From Methanomassiliicoccales archaeon RumEn M1 (GTDB taxonomy: Archaea; Thermoplasmatota; Thermoplasmata; Methanomassiliicoccales; Methanomassiliicoccaceae): DNA of 64,000 nt. Positions 50,710 to 59,314 of the stretch are shown here, piece after piece. The translations under genes were made by a program, and so were the position numbers. Under the pieces are notes generated by a model, which made no database searches, had not been told where the DNA came from, and saw nothing but the letters and a program-made list of their open reading frames with translations. The stretch lies in NCBI GenBank assembly GCA_001421185.1, contig LJKK01000009.1:1-64000 (forward strand), in the 5' to 3' direction. Each line of letters begins with the position of its first letter. Position 1 is the stretch's first letter.

Positions 50710-51300
50710 TCACTGCGTGGGGTCCCGGACGAACAGTTCCCGGCACTCGGAGCACAGCAGGCCCCCACGGCCGCTGGCTCCGCCCGTTTGCCGGAGATCG
50801 TACGAGTAGTTCTCGCAGTTCTCGCAGTATCCGGCCATGGAGACCGGCTCCCGCTCGTACTCCACCGGCGTCGACAGGTCCCTCCACTCCCTGGTCAGCT
50901 CGATGAGCGACGGCGACAGCCGGGTGATGTCGTTCTCGGTGAGCATGCCGATCAGCTGATCGCCGACCACCACGGGCAGGCGGCGCAGCCGCAGCCGCCC
51001 CATCTTCCTCCCCGCATCGGCCACGCTGTCCTTGGGCCCTATCGTCACCAGGGGGCTGCTCATGATCTCCCCTGCCCTGATCTCGGTGGCGATGCGGTTC
51101 TCGGCCACGATCTTTTCCACGAAGTCGCGTTCGGTGACTATGCCTACCGGCCGCCCCTCGTCAAGGATGATGACACTGCCCACCTTCCAGGACCGCATCA
51201 GGACGGCGATGTCCCTGGCGGTCAGGTTGGGAGAACCGATGACCGGCACCTTGGTCATGATATCCTCGACGTAGATGTCCCGCACACGCTCCATGGCCAT
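50710..51300 (-). CDS. CBS-domain protein with C-terminal zinc ribbon
   Basis: A protein of 196 residues. Two CBS domains occupy roughly residues 5-120 (VPVIGSPNLTARDIAVLMRSWKVGSVIILDEGRPVGIVTERD and PLVTIGPKDSVADAGRKMGRLRLRRLPVVVGDQLIGMLTENDI). A zinc ribbon follows (CENCENYS, then CSECRELF). Pairs of CBS domains bind adenosine nucleotides; the ribbon suggests binding to a protein or RNA. The ATG at 51300 is used; an upstream ATG at 51339 is open but less like the family. Confidence 0.82.
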   Translation of the reverse strand: MAMERVRDIYVEDIMTKVPVIGSPNLTARDIAVLMRSWKVGSVIILDEGRPVGIVTERDFVEKIVAENRIATEIRAGEIMSSPLVTIGPKDSVADAGRKMGRLRLRRLPVVVGDQLIGMLTENDITRLSPSLIELTREWRDLSTPVEYEREPVSMAGYCENCENYSYDLRQTGGASGRGGLLCSECRELFVRDPTQ

Positions 51301-51399
51301 GCAAATCGATTGATAGCTTGGCCTAGAAATAGGTTTCATGCTCGCAGGTGCACGCTCCGGCAGGACATTTATTCTATTCAGGGCATCGCGCTAAGGGGT

Positions 51400-51573
51400 G
51401 GCGGTAAACAGGGCGGCGAAGGGCACGATAGCCCGCGATGCCATAGCTGCGGCGCCACCATCACCGTGAACGGCACCGGTGACGGGGAAGGCGTCCGATT
51501 CTGCTCCTATTGCGGCGCCACGGTCAACACCGAGGCGCTCCAGGAGATCCTGCGAGGGGCCCTGGGCAACTGA
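51400..51573 (+). CDS. Short zinc-ribbon protein, start not clear
   Basis: Reading forward, a small frame encodes CHSCGATITVNG and FCSYCGATVNTEALQEILRGALGN, a CxxC...CxxC zinc ribbon, ending at TGA 51571-51573. No ATG, GTG or TTG lies in frame at the right distance upstream: the GTG at 51398 is one frame off. A TATA-like ACATTTATTC (about 51365-51374) precedes it, so a real small gene with a rare start or a one-base indel is possible. The start given is only a rough limit. Confidence 0.4.
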   Translation, partial: GGKQGGEGHDSPRCHSCGATITVNGTGDGEGVRFCSYCGATVNTEALQEILRGALGN

Positions 51574-51627
51574 CGCTCCCGACAACTCATAAATGCCATC
51601 AACAGGATAGTGTCCTGAGGGTTGCCC

Positions 51628-52230
51628 ATGAAGAACGGCGAAGGCGAGATCGCGGTGCGCATGGCCAGGGAAGTGGTCGATGCCGAGGCGAGGGGAAAGG
51701 AGACCGGCCACGTGGACGCTCCGGAAAGCTTCCGCGAGAAGCGCGGGGTGTTCGTGACCCTTCATACCTATCCAGCCAATCGGCTCAGGGGTTGCATCGG
51801 CTTCCCTGAGCCGGTGTTCTCGCTGGCCAGCGCGCTGGTCCAGGCGGCCCAGCACGCCTGTCACGATCCCCGGTTCCCGCCCCTGGACGAGAGCGAGCTG
51901 GACGACATCATCGTCGAGGTCTCCATCCTGACCCCTCCCAAGGAGGTGGACGTTCCCGACCCGCGTCAGCTCCCGGAGGTGGTCCAGGTGGGCGTCGACG
52001 GCCTGATCGTGGAGCGCGGGCCCTGCCGCGGCCTGCTGCTCCCCCAGGTCCCCGGGGAGTGGGGCTGGGACGCCGAAGAGTTCTTGGCCCAGACATGTGT
52101 AAAGGCGGGCATGAGCCCCGATACGTGGTTGGACAGCAAGACTCGCTTCTACACCTTCCAGGCGGAGGTGTTCTCCGAGGAGACGCCCCGGGGAAAGGTA
52201 TCGAGGAAAGAGACGGGCGGGTGCAGGTAG
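51628..52230 (+). CDS. AMMECR1 domain protein
   Basis: A 200-residue AMMECR1 protein. The signature RGCIGFPEPV is near residue 54, followed by QAAQHACHDPRFPPLDESELDDIIVEVSILTPP and EFLAQTCVKAGMSPD. The function of this family is not known in detail; it sometimes pairs with radical SAM AmmeMemoRadiSam enzymes, none of which is here. GAGG lies about 8 bases before the ATG at 51628. pyrC starts one base after its stop. Confidence 0.9.
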   Translation: MKNGEGEIAVRMAREVVDAEARGKETGHVDAPESFREKRGVFVTLHTYPANRLRGCIGFPEPVFSLASALVQAAQHACHDPRFPPLDESELDDIIVEVSILTPPKEVDVPDPRQLPEVVQVGVDGLIVERGPCRGLLLPQVPGEWGWDAEEFLAQTCVKAGMSPDTWLDSKTRFYTFQAEVFSEETPRGKVSRKETGGCR

Positions 52231-52231
52231 G

Positions 52232-53491
52232 ATGGACCTGGTGGTGGAGGGCCGCGCCTTCGTGCGCGGAAAGCTGGGCCGCTGGGCCATCGGCATAGAG
52301 GACGGACGAATCGCCGAGATCTCGAGGACCATTCGCGGCGACGAGCGCATGGACCTTGGCGACCTGATCATCCTGCCGGGAGCTATCGATCCCCATGTGC
52401 ATTTCCGCGACCCGGGCATGACCGACAAGGAGGACTTCTCCACGGGGACGCTGGCGGCCGCCTGCGGGGGCGTGACCACGGTCCTGGACATGCCCAACAC
52501 GTTGCCGCCGGCGGTATCGGCGGACAAGCTGGCCGAGAAGAAGGAAGCCATCGCCCGCAAGGCCTGGGTCGACTATGGCCTGTTCGGCGGGTGCATGCCG
52601 GGCGGCCGCATCGAACAGATGGCCCCCATGGTGGTGGGTTTCAAGGTCTTCATGGGCTCCTCCACCGGCCGTCTCCTGGTGACGGACGATCGGGACCTGG
52701 CAAGGATCGCCCAGCAGATGAAGCGCACGGGAAAGGTGCTCAGCGTCCATGCCGAGGACGAGGGATTGATCCAGCATGAGGCGGAGAGGAGCCTGGCCGA
52801 CCACCTTCGCAACCGGCCGGCCGCCGCCGAGGTCTCGGCCATTGGCCGACTGTCCTCGCTGGACTGCGACATCAACGTTTGCCACGTCACCTCGGCGGAG
52901 GGCCTGAAGGCGGTCGAACCGCTCCCGTTCACTACGGAGGTGACGGCGCACCATCTGCTGCTCGACCGCGACAGCGAGGGAGGGGCGTACCTCAAGGTCA
53001 ACCCTCCTCTCAGGACCAAGGAGGACCGCCTCGCCTTGTTCCAGGCGTTCGTCTCGGGCCGCATCGACATGCTCGGTTCCGACCATGCCCCCCACACCAT
53101 CGAGGACAAGGAGCAGGAGTTCGACACCGCCCCGTCGGGCGTTCCGGGTGTGGAGACCACCGTGCCCATCATGCTGGCCCTCATGAAGCGCGGGACGCTG
53201 CCGATGGAGGTGCTGGTGAGCGCCATGGCAGAGAGGCCGGCCTCGAGGTTCGGTCTCAACAAGGGTCGTCTGGAGGTCGGCCGCGACGCCGACCTCATGG
53301 TCATCGATCCCCGCGCCGTCGCTCCCATAAAGGTTAAGAACCTTCACAGCAAGTGCGGCTGGACCCCCTTCGAGGGCTGGGAGGCCATCTTCCCCCACAT
53401 GGTGTTCGTGCGCGGCGAGCTGGTGGTGGAGGACGGAGAGCCGGCCGGAGAGAGGGCGGGAAGGGATGTCGTTGCTGCCGAGCGATCTTGA
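52232..53491 (+). CDS. pyrC: Dihydroorotase
   Basis: Dihydroorotase closes carbamoyl-aspartate to dihydroorotate in pyrimidine synthesis. The 419-residue amidohydrolase has the metal-binding DPHVHFRDPG (His55, His57), GFKVFMGSSTG with the likely carbamylated Lys138, SVHAEDEG (His173), and SDHAPHTIEDKE. It begins right after the AMMECR1 stop. Its final 26 bases overlap the start of the YkgJ-type gene. Confidence 0.93.
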   Translation: MDLVVEGRAFVRGKLGRWAIGIEDGRIAEISRTIRGDERMDLGDLIILPGAIDPHVHFRDPGMTDKEDFSTGTLAAACGGVTTVLDMPNTLPPAVSADKLAEKKEAIARKAWVDYGLFGGCMPGGRIEQMAPMVVGFKVFMGSSTGRLLVTDDRDLARIAQQMKRTGKVLSVHAEDEGLIQHEAERSLADHLRNRPAAAEVSAIGRLSSLDCDINVCHVTSAEGLKAVEPLPFTTEVTAHHLLLDRDSEGGAYLKVNPPLRTKEDRLALFQAFVSGRIDMLGSDHAPHTIEDKEQEFDTAPSGVPGVETTVPIMLALMKRGTLPMEVLVSAMAERPASRFGLNKGRLEVGRDADLMVIDPRAVAPIKVKNLHSKCGWTPFEGWEAIFPHMVFVRGELVVEDGEPAGERAGRDVVAAERS

Positions 53492-54593
53492 CCTGGACAT
53501 GTCCGAGCTGGAAGGCCGGAGGTTCACCTGCGACCCCAGCTGCGGGCTTTGCTGTCTCTGTCAGCCGGAGGTCCTGCCCCATGAGGCAGATTGGTTCAAG
53601 AGGAACCATCCCAGCCGCATCGTGGAGAAGAAGCGACCGCACCGGCACATCGCGCTGGCGCTAAAGGGAGGCCAGGGAGCATGCAGCTTCCTTGACCCAT
53701 CACGCCGGTGCGAGATCTATGCCCATCGGCCGCACTACTGCCGGCAGTTCCCCTTCCACGTCTATCTGGGAAGGAGGGCGCAGGTGGAACTGGACCTCTC
53801 CTGCCGGGGCGTATGGTACGGCGGCACCGAGGATGCCCTGGTGGAGGGCGGCCGCATGGTGCATGACAACGTGGACGCCATACGCGATACTCTGCAGGAA
53901 ACGAGAGAGGTCTATCGCGAATTCGAGACCAACTGCCGCGACGCCGGGATCTATCAATCGGAGGGGACGCTCCGCCGGGAGGTGGACCGCAGGATCGAGA
54001 TGTTCGCCGAGCTCCCGTACCTGGCGCACGTGCTCGACCTGTCAGCCGAGGACGATCTGATGTCCCTTCCCGACGCCCCCGGTGGTGCGGTGGACGCCGC
54101 CGAACTGCAGCGATCGGTGATGGAGATGGGCCTGGAGTCCCTGGCCGCCGAGGATGTGTTCAGTGCCCCGGTGTACTGCGATGCCAAGTGGCGGTGGAAC
54201 CTGTTCCTGGTGAAGGACGGCGGCCTCAAATGGGCCTTCCTCAAGGACGATGGAACGCTCGACGCGGCGGGAGAGGTCGACCCGGCCAAGGTCAAGCTGC
54301 TCACCCCGGAGGGCGAGGGCAGGGAGGTCTTCCTCTCGTACATGAGGACCTTGAACCGCCGGGACAGCATGATGGGCTACGCCGCCTATCTGGTGGACGA
54401 CTACGGTTATGAGGACCATCTCAGCAACACCTACTACGGCGTCATGGCCACCACCGCCCTGGACCTTCTGTGGAGGTCGTCCCTGGTGGCCTACCTTCAT
54501 GGGGGAAGGCTCGACCGCGAGGGCATGATCGAGGGAATAATCTCCTATGACATGGACCGTCTGGACGCTCCCACCATCGGGGCGTTCCTGTGA
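53466..54593 (+). CDS. YkgJ-family cysteine-cluster protein
   Basis: A 375-residue protein with the YkgJ-type CxxxCxxCCxC signature near residue 22 (FTCDPSCGLCCLCQPE) and CEIYAHRPHYCRQFPFHVYL, which bind a metal or iron-sulfur cluster. The rest of the protein is longer than simple YkgJ members and includes VYCDAKWRWNLFLVKDGGLKWAFLKDDG. It starts inside the pyrC 3' end in another frame. Function unknown; the cluster may be redox or structural. Confidence 0.82.
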   Translation: MSLLPSDLDLDMSELEGRRFTCDPSCGLCCLCQPEVLPHEADWFKRNHPSRIVEKKRPHRHIALALKGGQGACSFLDPSRRCEIYAHRPHYCRQFPFHVYLGRRAQVELDLSCRGVWYGGTEDALVEGGRMVHDNVDAIRDTLQETREVYREFETNCRDAGIYQSEGTLRREVDRRIEMFAELPYLAHVLDLSAEDDLMSLPDAPGGAVDAAELQRSVMEMGLESLAAEDVFSAPVYCDAKWRWNLFLVKDGGLKWAFLKDDGTLDAAGEVDPAKVKLLTPEGEGREVFLSYMRTLNRRDSMMGYAAYLVDDYGYEDHLSNTYYGVMATTALDLLWRSSLVAYLHGGRLDREGMIEGIISYDMDRLDAPTIGAFL

Positions 54594-54651
54594 GAGGCGT
54601 GAGTAATCTTAAAATACTCCTCGCGTAATGAGGCAGACTGGTGCCCGTTGT

Positions 54652-54867
54652 ATGCAAAAACCTCTCACCGTTCTCAATCAGGCGATCAACCGTCATGTGA
54701 TCGTTGAACTGAAGGCGAACAGGGAATACAGGGGAACCCTTGACGGGTACGACCCCCATATGAACCTCGTCCTCAAGAACGCCGAGGAGCTCATCAACGA
54801 TGAAGTGGTCCGGAAATTGGACGTCACCATCGTAAGGGGCGACAACGTCATCTACATATCACCCTAA
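54652..54867 (+). CDS. Sm-like (Lsm) RNA-binding protein
   Basis: A 71-residue archaeal Lsm. The Sm1 motif is [32 protein letters not shown] and the Sm2 motif is [15 protein letters not shown]. It makes ring-shaped hexamers or heptamers that bind U-rich RNA. ATCTTAAAATACTCC (54606-54620) is a TATA-like box. The next gene is eL37, 12 bp downstream, the usual archaeal Lsm-eL37 pair. Some upstream codons are open but the start is the conserved MQKPLTVL. Confidence 0.95.
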   Translation: MQKPLTVLNQAINRHVIVELKANREYRGTLDGYDPHMNLVLKNAEELINDEVVRKLDVTIVRGDNVIYISP

Positions 54868-54879
54868 GGAGACAACATC

Positions 54880-55047
54880 ATGAGCAAGGGAACGCCGTCA
54901 CAAGGCAAGCACAGCAGCAAGAAGCAGCACATTCCCTGCCGCCGCTGCGGAAAGAGCGCATACAACATGGTAAAGGGCGTATGCGCCTCCTGCGGCTATG
55001 GCAATTCGCCGAGGTTGAGATCCTATAACTGGGCAAAACAGCACTGA
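54880..55047 (+). CDS. rpl37e: 50S ribosomal protein eL37
   Basis: A 55-residue zinc-finger ribosomal protein. It starts [24 protein letters not shown] and has the second CxxC in CASCGYGN, then [11 protein letters not shown]. This is a clear match to archaeal eL37 and is too short for many gene finders. It sits between Lsm and purF, with the same order found in many archaea. AGGAGACAAC gives a ribosome site about 6 bases before the ATG. Confidence 0.95.
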   Translation: MSKGTPSQGKHSSKKQHIPCRRCGKSAYNMVKGVCASCGYGNSPRLRSYNWAKQH

Positions 55048-55051
55048 TCCC

Positions 55052-56476
55052 ATGGTGGCCCCCGTGGACGACGCCATGGACGATGCCCCCAAACACTTCT
55101 GCGGCATCGTGGCGATGGCGTTCGATTGTGACGTCAAGTATGATCTGAAGAAGGCGCTTCGCGTCATCCAGCATCGTGGCCAAGAGGCGGCTGGGATCGC
55201 CGTGCACGATGGCAGGTCCATCAAGTACGTGCGGGGAATGGGACTGGTCCATGAGGTCCTCGCCGGCACCGAGTTCGATGCGATGGCCGGTAACATGGGC
55301 ATCGGCCATGTCCGCTATTCCACCACTGGTTCTTCCTGCGCCCAGAACTGCCAACCGATCGTCGTCACCACCAATGTGGGCGATGTGTCCCTGGGCCACA
55401 ACGGCGACCTGGTGAACTCCACCAATCTGAGGACCAAGCTGCAGAACGACGGTTGGGCGTTCCTCACCACCACCGATTCCGAGATCATCATCCGCATTCT
55501 GGCCACCGAGCTGACGCAGAACCCCGACCCGGTCAAGGCGATCCGTTCGACCATGAAGTGCCTCGATGGGGCGTATGCCCTGGTGTTCACCATCGGCAAC
55601 AGGGTGTTCGGCGCCCGGGATCCGCTGGGCCTGCGGCCGCTATGCCTAGGAAAGATGGAAAAGGGCTACTCCCTGGCGTCCGAGTCGGCGGTGTTCGATA
55701 TCCTGCAGGGCGAGTTCGTCCGGGACATCGCGCCCGGGGAGATCGTGGAGATCACCTCCAATGGCTTCACCTCCCATCGCGCGTCCGCTCCCGCTCACAC
55801 CGCCCACTGCATGTTCGAGTGGGTGTACTTCGCCCGGCCCGACACCATAATGGACGGCCGGGAGGTATACGACGTCCGCAAGAAGCTGGGCCAGGCGCTC
55901 GCCCGCGAGCAGCCCGCCGATGCCGACGTGGTGATACCGGTGCCCGACTCCGGACGGGCCAACGCGCTCGGCTATGCGCAGGAATCGGGCATTCCATATG
56001 AAGAGGGGCTGATGAAGAACCGCTACGTTGAGCGGACGTTCATCCTTCCCGAGCAGTCCAAGCGCGAAGAGGGAGTGTCCCTCAAGCTCAACCCCATCCG
56101 GTCGACCATCCTGGGGAAGCGCGTGGTCGTGGTGGACGATTCCATCGTCCGTGGAACCACTCTGCGAAAGATCGTGCAGATGCTTCGCCGCGCAGGGGCT
56201 AAGGAGGTCCACGTACGCATCGGCTGCCCGCCGGTCATCGCGCCCTGCTACTACGGCATCGATATGAAGACCAGGGACCATTTCGTCGCCGTGGGCAAGA
56301 CGTCCGAGGAGATCGCGGAGCTGCTGGGCGCGGACAGCGTCGGCTACACGTCCATCAAGGGACTGCAGTCCTCGCTGGGCCTTTCCGAGCAGGACCTCTG
56401 CATGGCCTGCCTGACCGCGGAGTACCCGACCTGCGTGCCGGGCGAGAAGACGCGGTTCCAGAAGACCCTCATCTGA
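55052..56476 (+). CDS. purF: Amidophosphoribosyltransferase
   Basis: PurF starts purine synthesis by making phosphoribosylamine from PRPP and glutamine. The N-terminal nucleophile is Cys17 in FCGIVAMAF, so a short propeptide would be cleaved off. Other motifs are LRVIQHRGQEAAGIAVHDG, GHVRYSTTGSS, and the PRPP loop VVVVDDSIVRGTTL. The C terminus carries CMACLTAEYPTC. The 474-residue length is normal. It follows eL37 by 4 bp, making a mixed translation/purine operon. Confidence 0.95.
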   Translation: MVAPVDDAMDDAPKHFCGIVAMAFDCDVKYDLKKALRVIQHRGQEAAGIAVHDGRSIKYVRGMGLVHEVLAGTEFDAMAGNMGIGHVRYSTTGSSCAQNCQPIVVTTNVGDVSLGHNGDLVNSTNLRTKLQNDGWAFLTTTDSEIIIRILATELTQNPDPVKAIRSTMKCLDGAYALVFTIGNRVFGARDPLGLRPLCLGKMEKGYSLASESAVFDILQGEFVRDIAPGEIVEITSNGFTSHRASAPAHTAHCMFEWVYFARPDTIMDGREVYDVRKKLGQALAREQPADADVVIPVPDSGRANALGYAQESGIPYEEGLMKNRYVERTFILPEQSKREEGVSLKLNPIRSTILGKRVVVVDDSIVRGTTLRKIVQMLRRAGAKEVHVRIGCPPVIAPCYYGIDMKTRDHFVAVGKTSEEIAELLGADSVGYTSIKGLQSSLGLSEQDLCMACLTAEYPTCVPGEKTRFQKTLI

Positions 56477-56642
56477 GGGCTCCATTTTTCATCTCTGCCT
56501 CTATGCGGACCATAGCTCATGCAACGTTCACATCATCGACGATGAGATCGATCATGAGGTCCATTGGCCAACGGGAGAAAGTCTGCCGTCCGGGTCTGGA
56601 CAGCAAACTTTAATTACATTGATTTCTTTGCCATGTTGCACT

Positions 56643-56715
56643 GGGCAGGTAGATCAGTTGGAAGATCGCTACCTTGGCATGGTAGAGGCCGGGGGTTCAA
56701 ATCCCCCCCTGTCCA
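56643..56715 (+). tRNA. tRNA-Ala(GGC)
   Basis: GGGCAGG pairs with CCTGTCC (one G-T), the anticodon stem is CTACC/GGTAG around TTGGCAT (anticodon GGC, alanine), and the T arm is GGGGG/CCCCC around TTCAAAT. Discriminator A is followed by C and a T5 run, not CCA. A TATA-like CTTTAATTAC lies about 26 bases upstream. There is no intron. Confidence 0.94.
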
Positions 56716-56716
56716 C

Positions 56717-56721
56717 TTTTT
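56717..56721 (+). terminator. T-run terminator of tRNA-Ala
   Basis: TTTTT directly follows the 3' end of tRNA-Ala. Archaeal RNA polymerase stops efficiently at such T-runs, so this is a likely terminator. The sequence from here to 56920 shows no gene. Confidence 0.5.
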
Positions 56722-56954
56722 AACACTTCCATCTCATTATCTTGATGGTGTTTTGATATCCCAACGCGCTCTTTCATGCACGCGCCCTCTAGCCCATGAC
56801 CTCTGACCGCAGCTCGTTTAGCACAATGCTCGCCTGGTCAGCTCGTTCAACGGGCGGGATGCAGCCCCTCCCGTCCTCCGAGGCCGGGCCCGACGAGAGC
56901 CGTCGGCCGGCATCTGCGAAATTTATAAGCACCGCCGGCCCGTAACGGCACCCA

Positions 56955-57296
56955 ATGGCCGATTTCGAGCTGCCCGTCGAGAAGGTCGTCATGGACGTGG
57001 AGTCCGGCGTATGCCGTTTCAAGGCACGCGTAACGGCCCATATGGAGGACGATCAGGTCGTCATCTCGATCGAGAGCGAGTGCCCCCAGGTGCTCGCGTT
57101 CGGTGAGCTGGTGAAAAGATTGGGCAGGTTCGAGGCGCTCAAGATGCCGTTCTCCGAGAACACGGTTTTCCTGCGAGGAGGGGAGACGTTAAGGCATTCC
57201 TCGTGCCCCATCCCCACTGCGGTCTGTAAATGCGCCGAGGCGGCTGCCGGGTTCGCCCTGCAGAAGGACGTCAGGCTCGAGTTCGTGCGAGAATGA
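56955..57296 (+). CDS. Small Cys-containing protein, unknown (DUF6951-like)
   Basis: A 113-residue protein: MADFELPVEKVVMDVESGVCRF, with Cys in SECPQVLAFGEL and a C-terminal CPIPTAVCKCAEAAAGFALQKDV. Small Cys-containing proteins of this kind occur in methanogens and may bind a metal or iron-sulfur cluster. No family function is known. The AAATTTATAAG TATA box (56918-56928) predicts a leaderless ATG at 56955. It converges with the HEAT-repeat gene. Confidence 0.65.
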   Translation: MADFELPVEKVVMDVESGVCRFKARVTAHMEDDQVVISIESECPQVLAFGELVKRLGRFEALKMPFSENTVFLRGGETLRHSSCPIPTAVCKCAEAAAGFALQKDVRLEFVRE

Positions 57297-57328
57297 GACA
57301 TCCGGCCGCCCGTCCGAGGCCGCCCTGG

Positions 57329-57874
57329 TCACCGTTCGAGCGCCCTTATGCGCTCCAAGGTCCACGCCGCCCCTTTGCTCACGTACAGGCTCTTGTCCTT
57401 GAGGAGAGCTTCCAGCCTTGGCACCGAGGAGCGATGTGCCAGGCGCAAGCGCTCGGCCATCCTGCCGAGCGCCCAGACGGCCATTCCGCGGACCTGTGCG
57501 CTGCCATCGTCCATCAGGACGTTCAACCGTTCGATCGCTTCCTCCTTTCCCTCACCAATGCCCGCCAGCTCCCCCAGGGCCCAGGCGGCGTTCTCCCTCA
57601 CCTCGTCATCCCCATCGCTTAGCAGAGCGATCAGCTCGTCGAGCGGGTAGCTGCCGGCGACCTTGTTCTGCGCCAGCTTGCCCATGCTCCATGTCGTCGC
57701 CCTCCTGATGTCGACGTCCTCGTCGCGAAGCCGCAAGGTCAGCGGCGGGATCGAGGATGCATCGGCCACCCGTTCCCTCAACATCTCGTTCAGGGACTCC
57801 AGGGCTTGGAGCGTCCGTCCCCTCTCACCGGACCGCAGGTCCTCGTTGATGGCCGCCTGTTCTTCCGAGGGCAT
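57329..57874 (-). CDS. HEAT-repeat (PBS lyase-like) protein
   Basis: A 181-residue alpha-helical repeat protein: DEDVDIRRATTWSMGKLAQNKV, GDDEVRENAAWALGELAGIGE, DGSAQVRGMAVWALGRMAERL, and KSLYVSKGAAWTLERIRAL. These are about five HEAT units of the PBS-lyase type, which usually bind other proteins. The ATG at 57874 (MPSEEQ) is preferred over an upstream frame that overlaps the Cys-rich gene; that gene ends 2 bases before. Partner unknown. Confidence 0.82.
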   Translation of the reverse strand: MPSEEQAAINEDLRSGERGRTLQALESLNEMLRERVADASSIPPLTLRLRDEDVDIRRATTWSMGKLAQNKVAGSYPLDELIALLSDGDDEVRENAAWALGELAGIGEGKEEAIERLNVLMDDGSAQVRGMAVWALGRMAERLRLAHRSSVPRLEALLKDKSLYVSKGAAWTLERIRALER

Positions 57875-57876
57875 GC

Positions 57877-58041
57877 TTATTTCTTCGGACCTGGCTTGGG
57901 CATGTAGAAGTCGCACTGTTTGTAGAAGCTCTCGCCCTCGCACATCTCGTAGTCCTGTAGGTGCAGGACGTCACATCTGATGCGGCGGGCCTTGCAGCTC
58001 GAGCAGCGGCCGTCTGGCGTATGCCACAGGCATCGACTCAT
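57877..58041 (-). CDS. Short cysteine-rich protein
   Basis: A 54-residue protein, MSRCLWHTPDGRCSSCKARRIRCDVLHLQDYEMCEGESFYKQCDFYMPKPGPKK, shown here only by its spacing: seven or so Cys in CxxC-like pairs (CSSC, then single Cys). It likely binds zinc. GAGGGGGAAGC lies 5 bases before the ATG at 58041. It is transcribed with the HEAT-repeat gene (2-base spacing). Function unknown. Confidence 0.65.
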   Translation of the reverse strand: MSRCLWHTPDGRCSSCKARRIRCDVLHLQDYEMCEGESFYKQCDFYMPKPGPKK

Positions 58042-58176
58042 CGCTTCCCCCTCGCTCATGGTTATCTTGATGGAATAGCCCTTGACGCAGATAAAGCCTG
58101 TTATAGCCAGATGCTAGGGGTCTGCGCGGCCATGACGTGCATGAGGGCAACTTATAATACGCAGGCGTCCCAAGCC

Positions 58177-58545
58177 ATGGCCATGGCTGCGGTGGACCTC
58201 ATGGACCTGGTAGAGCAGAGGATGAAGGACATGGGAGAGGAAGAAAGGGTCGAGGCCGAGGCCACCTTCTTCATGAGCGATTCGGGCCCATGGAGCTTCA
58301 TGATCGTACGGGACGACGACGAGGTGATCGGTTTCGAGTTCATCGAGACGGAGAACAGCTGGAGGCGTCCCGAGGTCATCGAGGAGTACAATGCGGCCGC
58401 CGACTCCGACCTCGAGGTACTGGTCGTGGTGCCGGACGAAGTGCTGATCGAGGCCACGAAGATGATATATCAATCGGGAGGCGTCGGCATCACGATCTCC
58501 AGCTACCATGCCATGGAGCTGTCGCCCAGGCCCCTGGCGTCGTGA
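58177..58545 (+). CDS. Hypothetical acidic protein
   Basis: A 122-residue protein, mostly acidic, with strands (WSFMIVRDDDEVIGFEFIETENS) and helices. No family recognised. The start is uncertain: the frame is open further left, but a TTATAATAC TATA box (58152-58160) predicts a leaderless ATG at 58177 or 58183. It stands between the Cys-rich/HEAT pair and the NYN operon, all opposite strand. Confidence 0.6.
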   Translation: MAMAAVDLMDLVEQRMKDMGEEERVEAEATFFMSDSGPWSFMIVRDDDEVIGFEFIETENSWRRPEVIEEYNAAADSDLEVLVVVPDEVLIEATKMIYQSGGVGITISSYHAMELSPRPLAS

Positions 58546-58573
58546 GCTCGATACCCTTGCCTCTCATCGAACC

Positions 58574-59314
58574 CTACTTCTTGCGCTTCTTCTTGGCCCT
58601 GCGCTCCCAGTCGGGCGGCCGTTCGCTGTAGCCGCGGGCGCGCCAGTAGGCGATGTTGTTCGGGTTGAGCTGGTTGGAGCGCCTGTTCCTCTCTTCCAGG
58701 TAACCTTCCATGCTGATCGGGCGCCCCTCCGCGTCGGTCACCTTCAGCTCCGCCGAGGTCTCTGCAGGGGGAGCCTCGCCGGCCCTCTTGGCCTTCAAGG
58801 ACCTGGCGACCAGCTGGACGATGTGGCATCCGAAGTCCAGCGCATCGCACTTGGTGATCAGGAAGCTGGATATGGAATTGGCCTCGCCCAGCACCGACGC
58901 CTTCTTCCCGTGCTCGTAGATGTAGTCGAGGACGATGGTGATGTCCTTGTCGCCGGTGGCCAGGACGAACACGTCCGGGCAATCCTCGTCGTGCAGTCGA
59001 TCGACGACGGCGCAGTGCATCGACGGATCGGTGAGGCTCTTCCCGAACACCACCCTTTTGGTCCTGGGGTCGATGTGCCGGAACGATTTGCTCTCCACCA
59101 GGACGAAGCCGCGGCGTTCGTAGTCCTCCCTGGTCCGCTCCGTCCGCCATATGGTGGCCTCGTCCACGAAGACGCGGCCTTCCACCACCTTCCCCAGGGT
59201 GGAGCCGTAGTCGACCAGCAGGGTGCCGATCCGTTCCAGTATGGCGACGTCCCCCGCGTCCCACAGCCCCCTCTCCATGTTCGGGCCGTCCACATAGATG
59301 CCCACGGTGGTCAC
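58574..59314 (-). CDS. NYN-domain (PIN-like) nuclease
   Basis: A 246-residue protein of the NYN/LabA-type PIN-like fold. Acidic residues are in IYVDGPNMERG (Asp9), CAVVDRLHDEDCPDVFVLATGDKDITIVLDYI and ALDFGCHIVQL, giving the metal-binding cluster. It is likely an RNase. The C-terminal tail is lysine-rich. The GTG start overlaps the TGA of the 504-residue gene upstream (GTGA), so the two genes are co-translated. Substrate unknown. Confidence 0.85.
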   Translation of the reverse strand: MTTVGIYVDGPNMERGLWDAGDVAILERIGTLLVDYGSTLGKVVEGRVFVDEATIWRTERTREDYERRGFVLVESKSFRHIDPRTKRVVFGKSLTDPSMHCAVVDRLHDEDCPDVFVLATGDKDITIVLDYIYEHGKKASVLGEANSISSFLITKCDALDFGCHIVQLVARSLKAKRAGEAPPAETSAELKVTDAEGRPISMEGYLEERNRRSNQLNPNNIAYWRARGYSERPPDWERRAKKKRKK

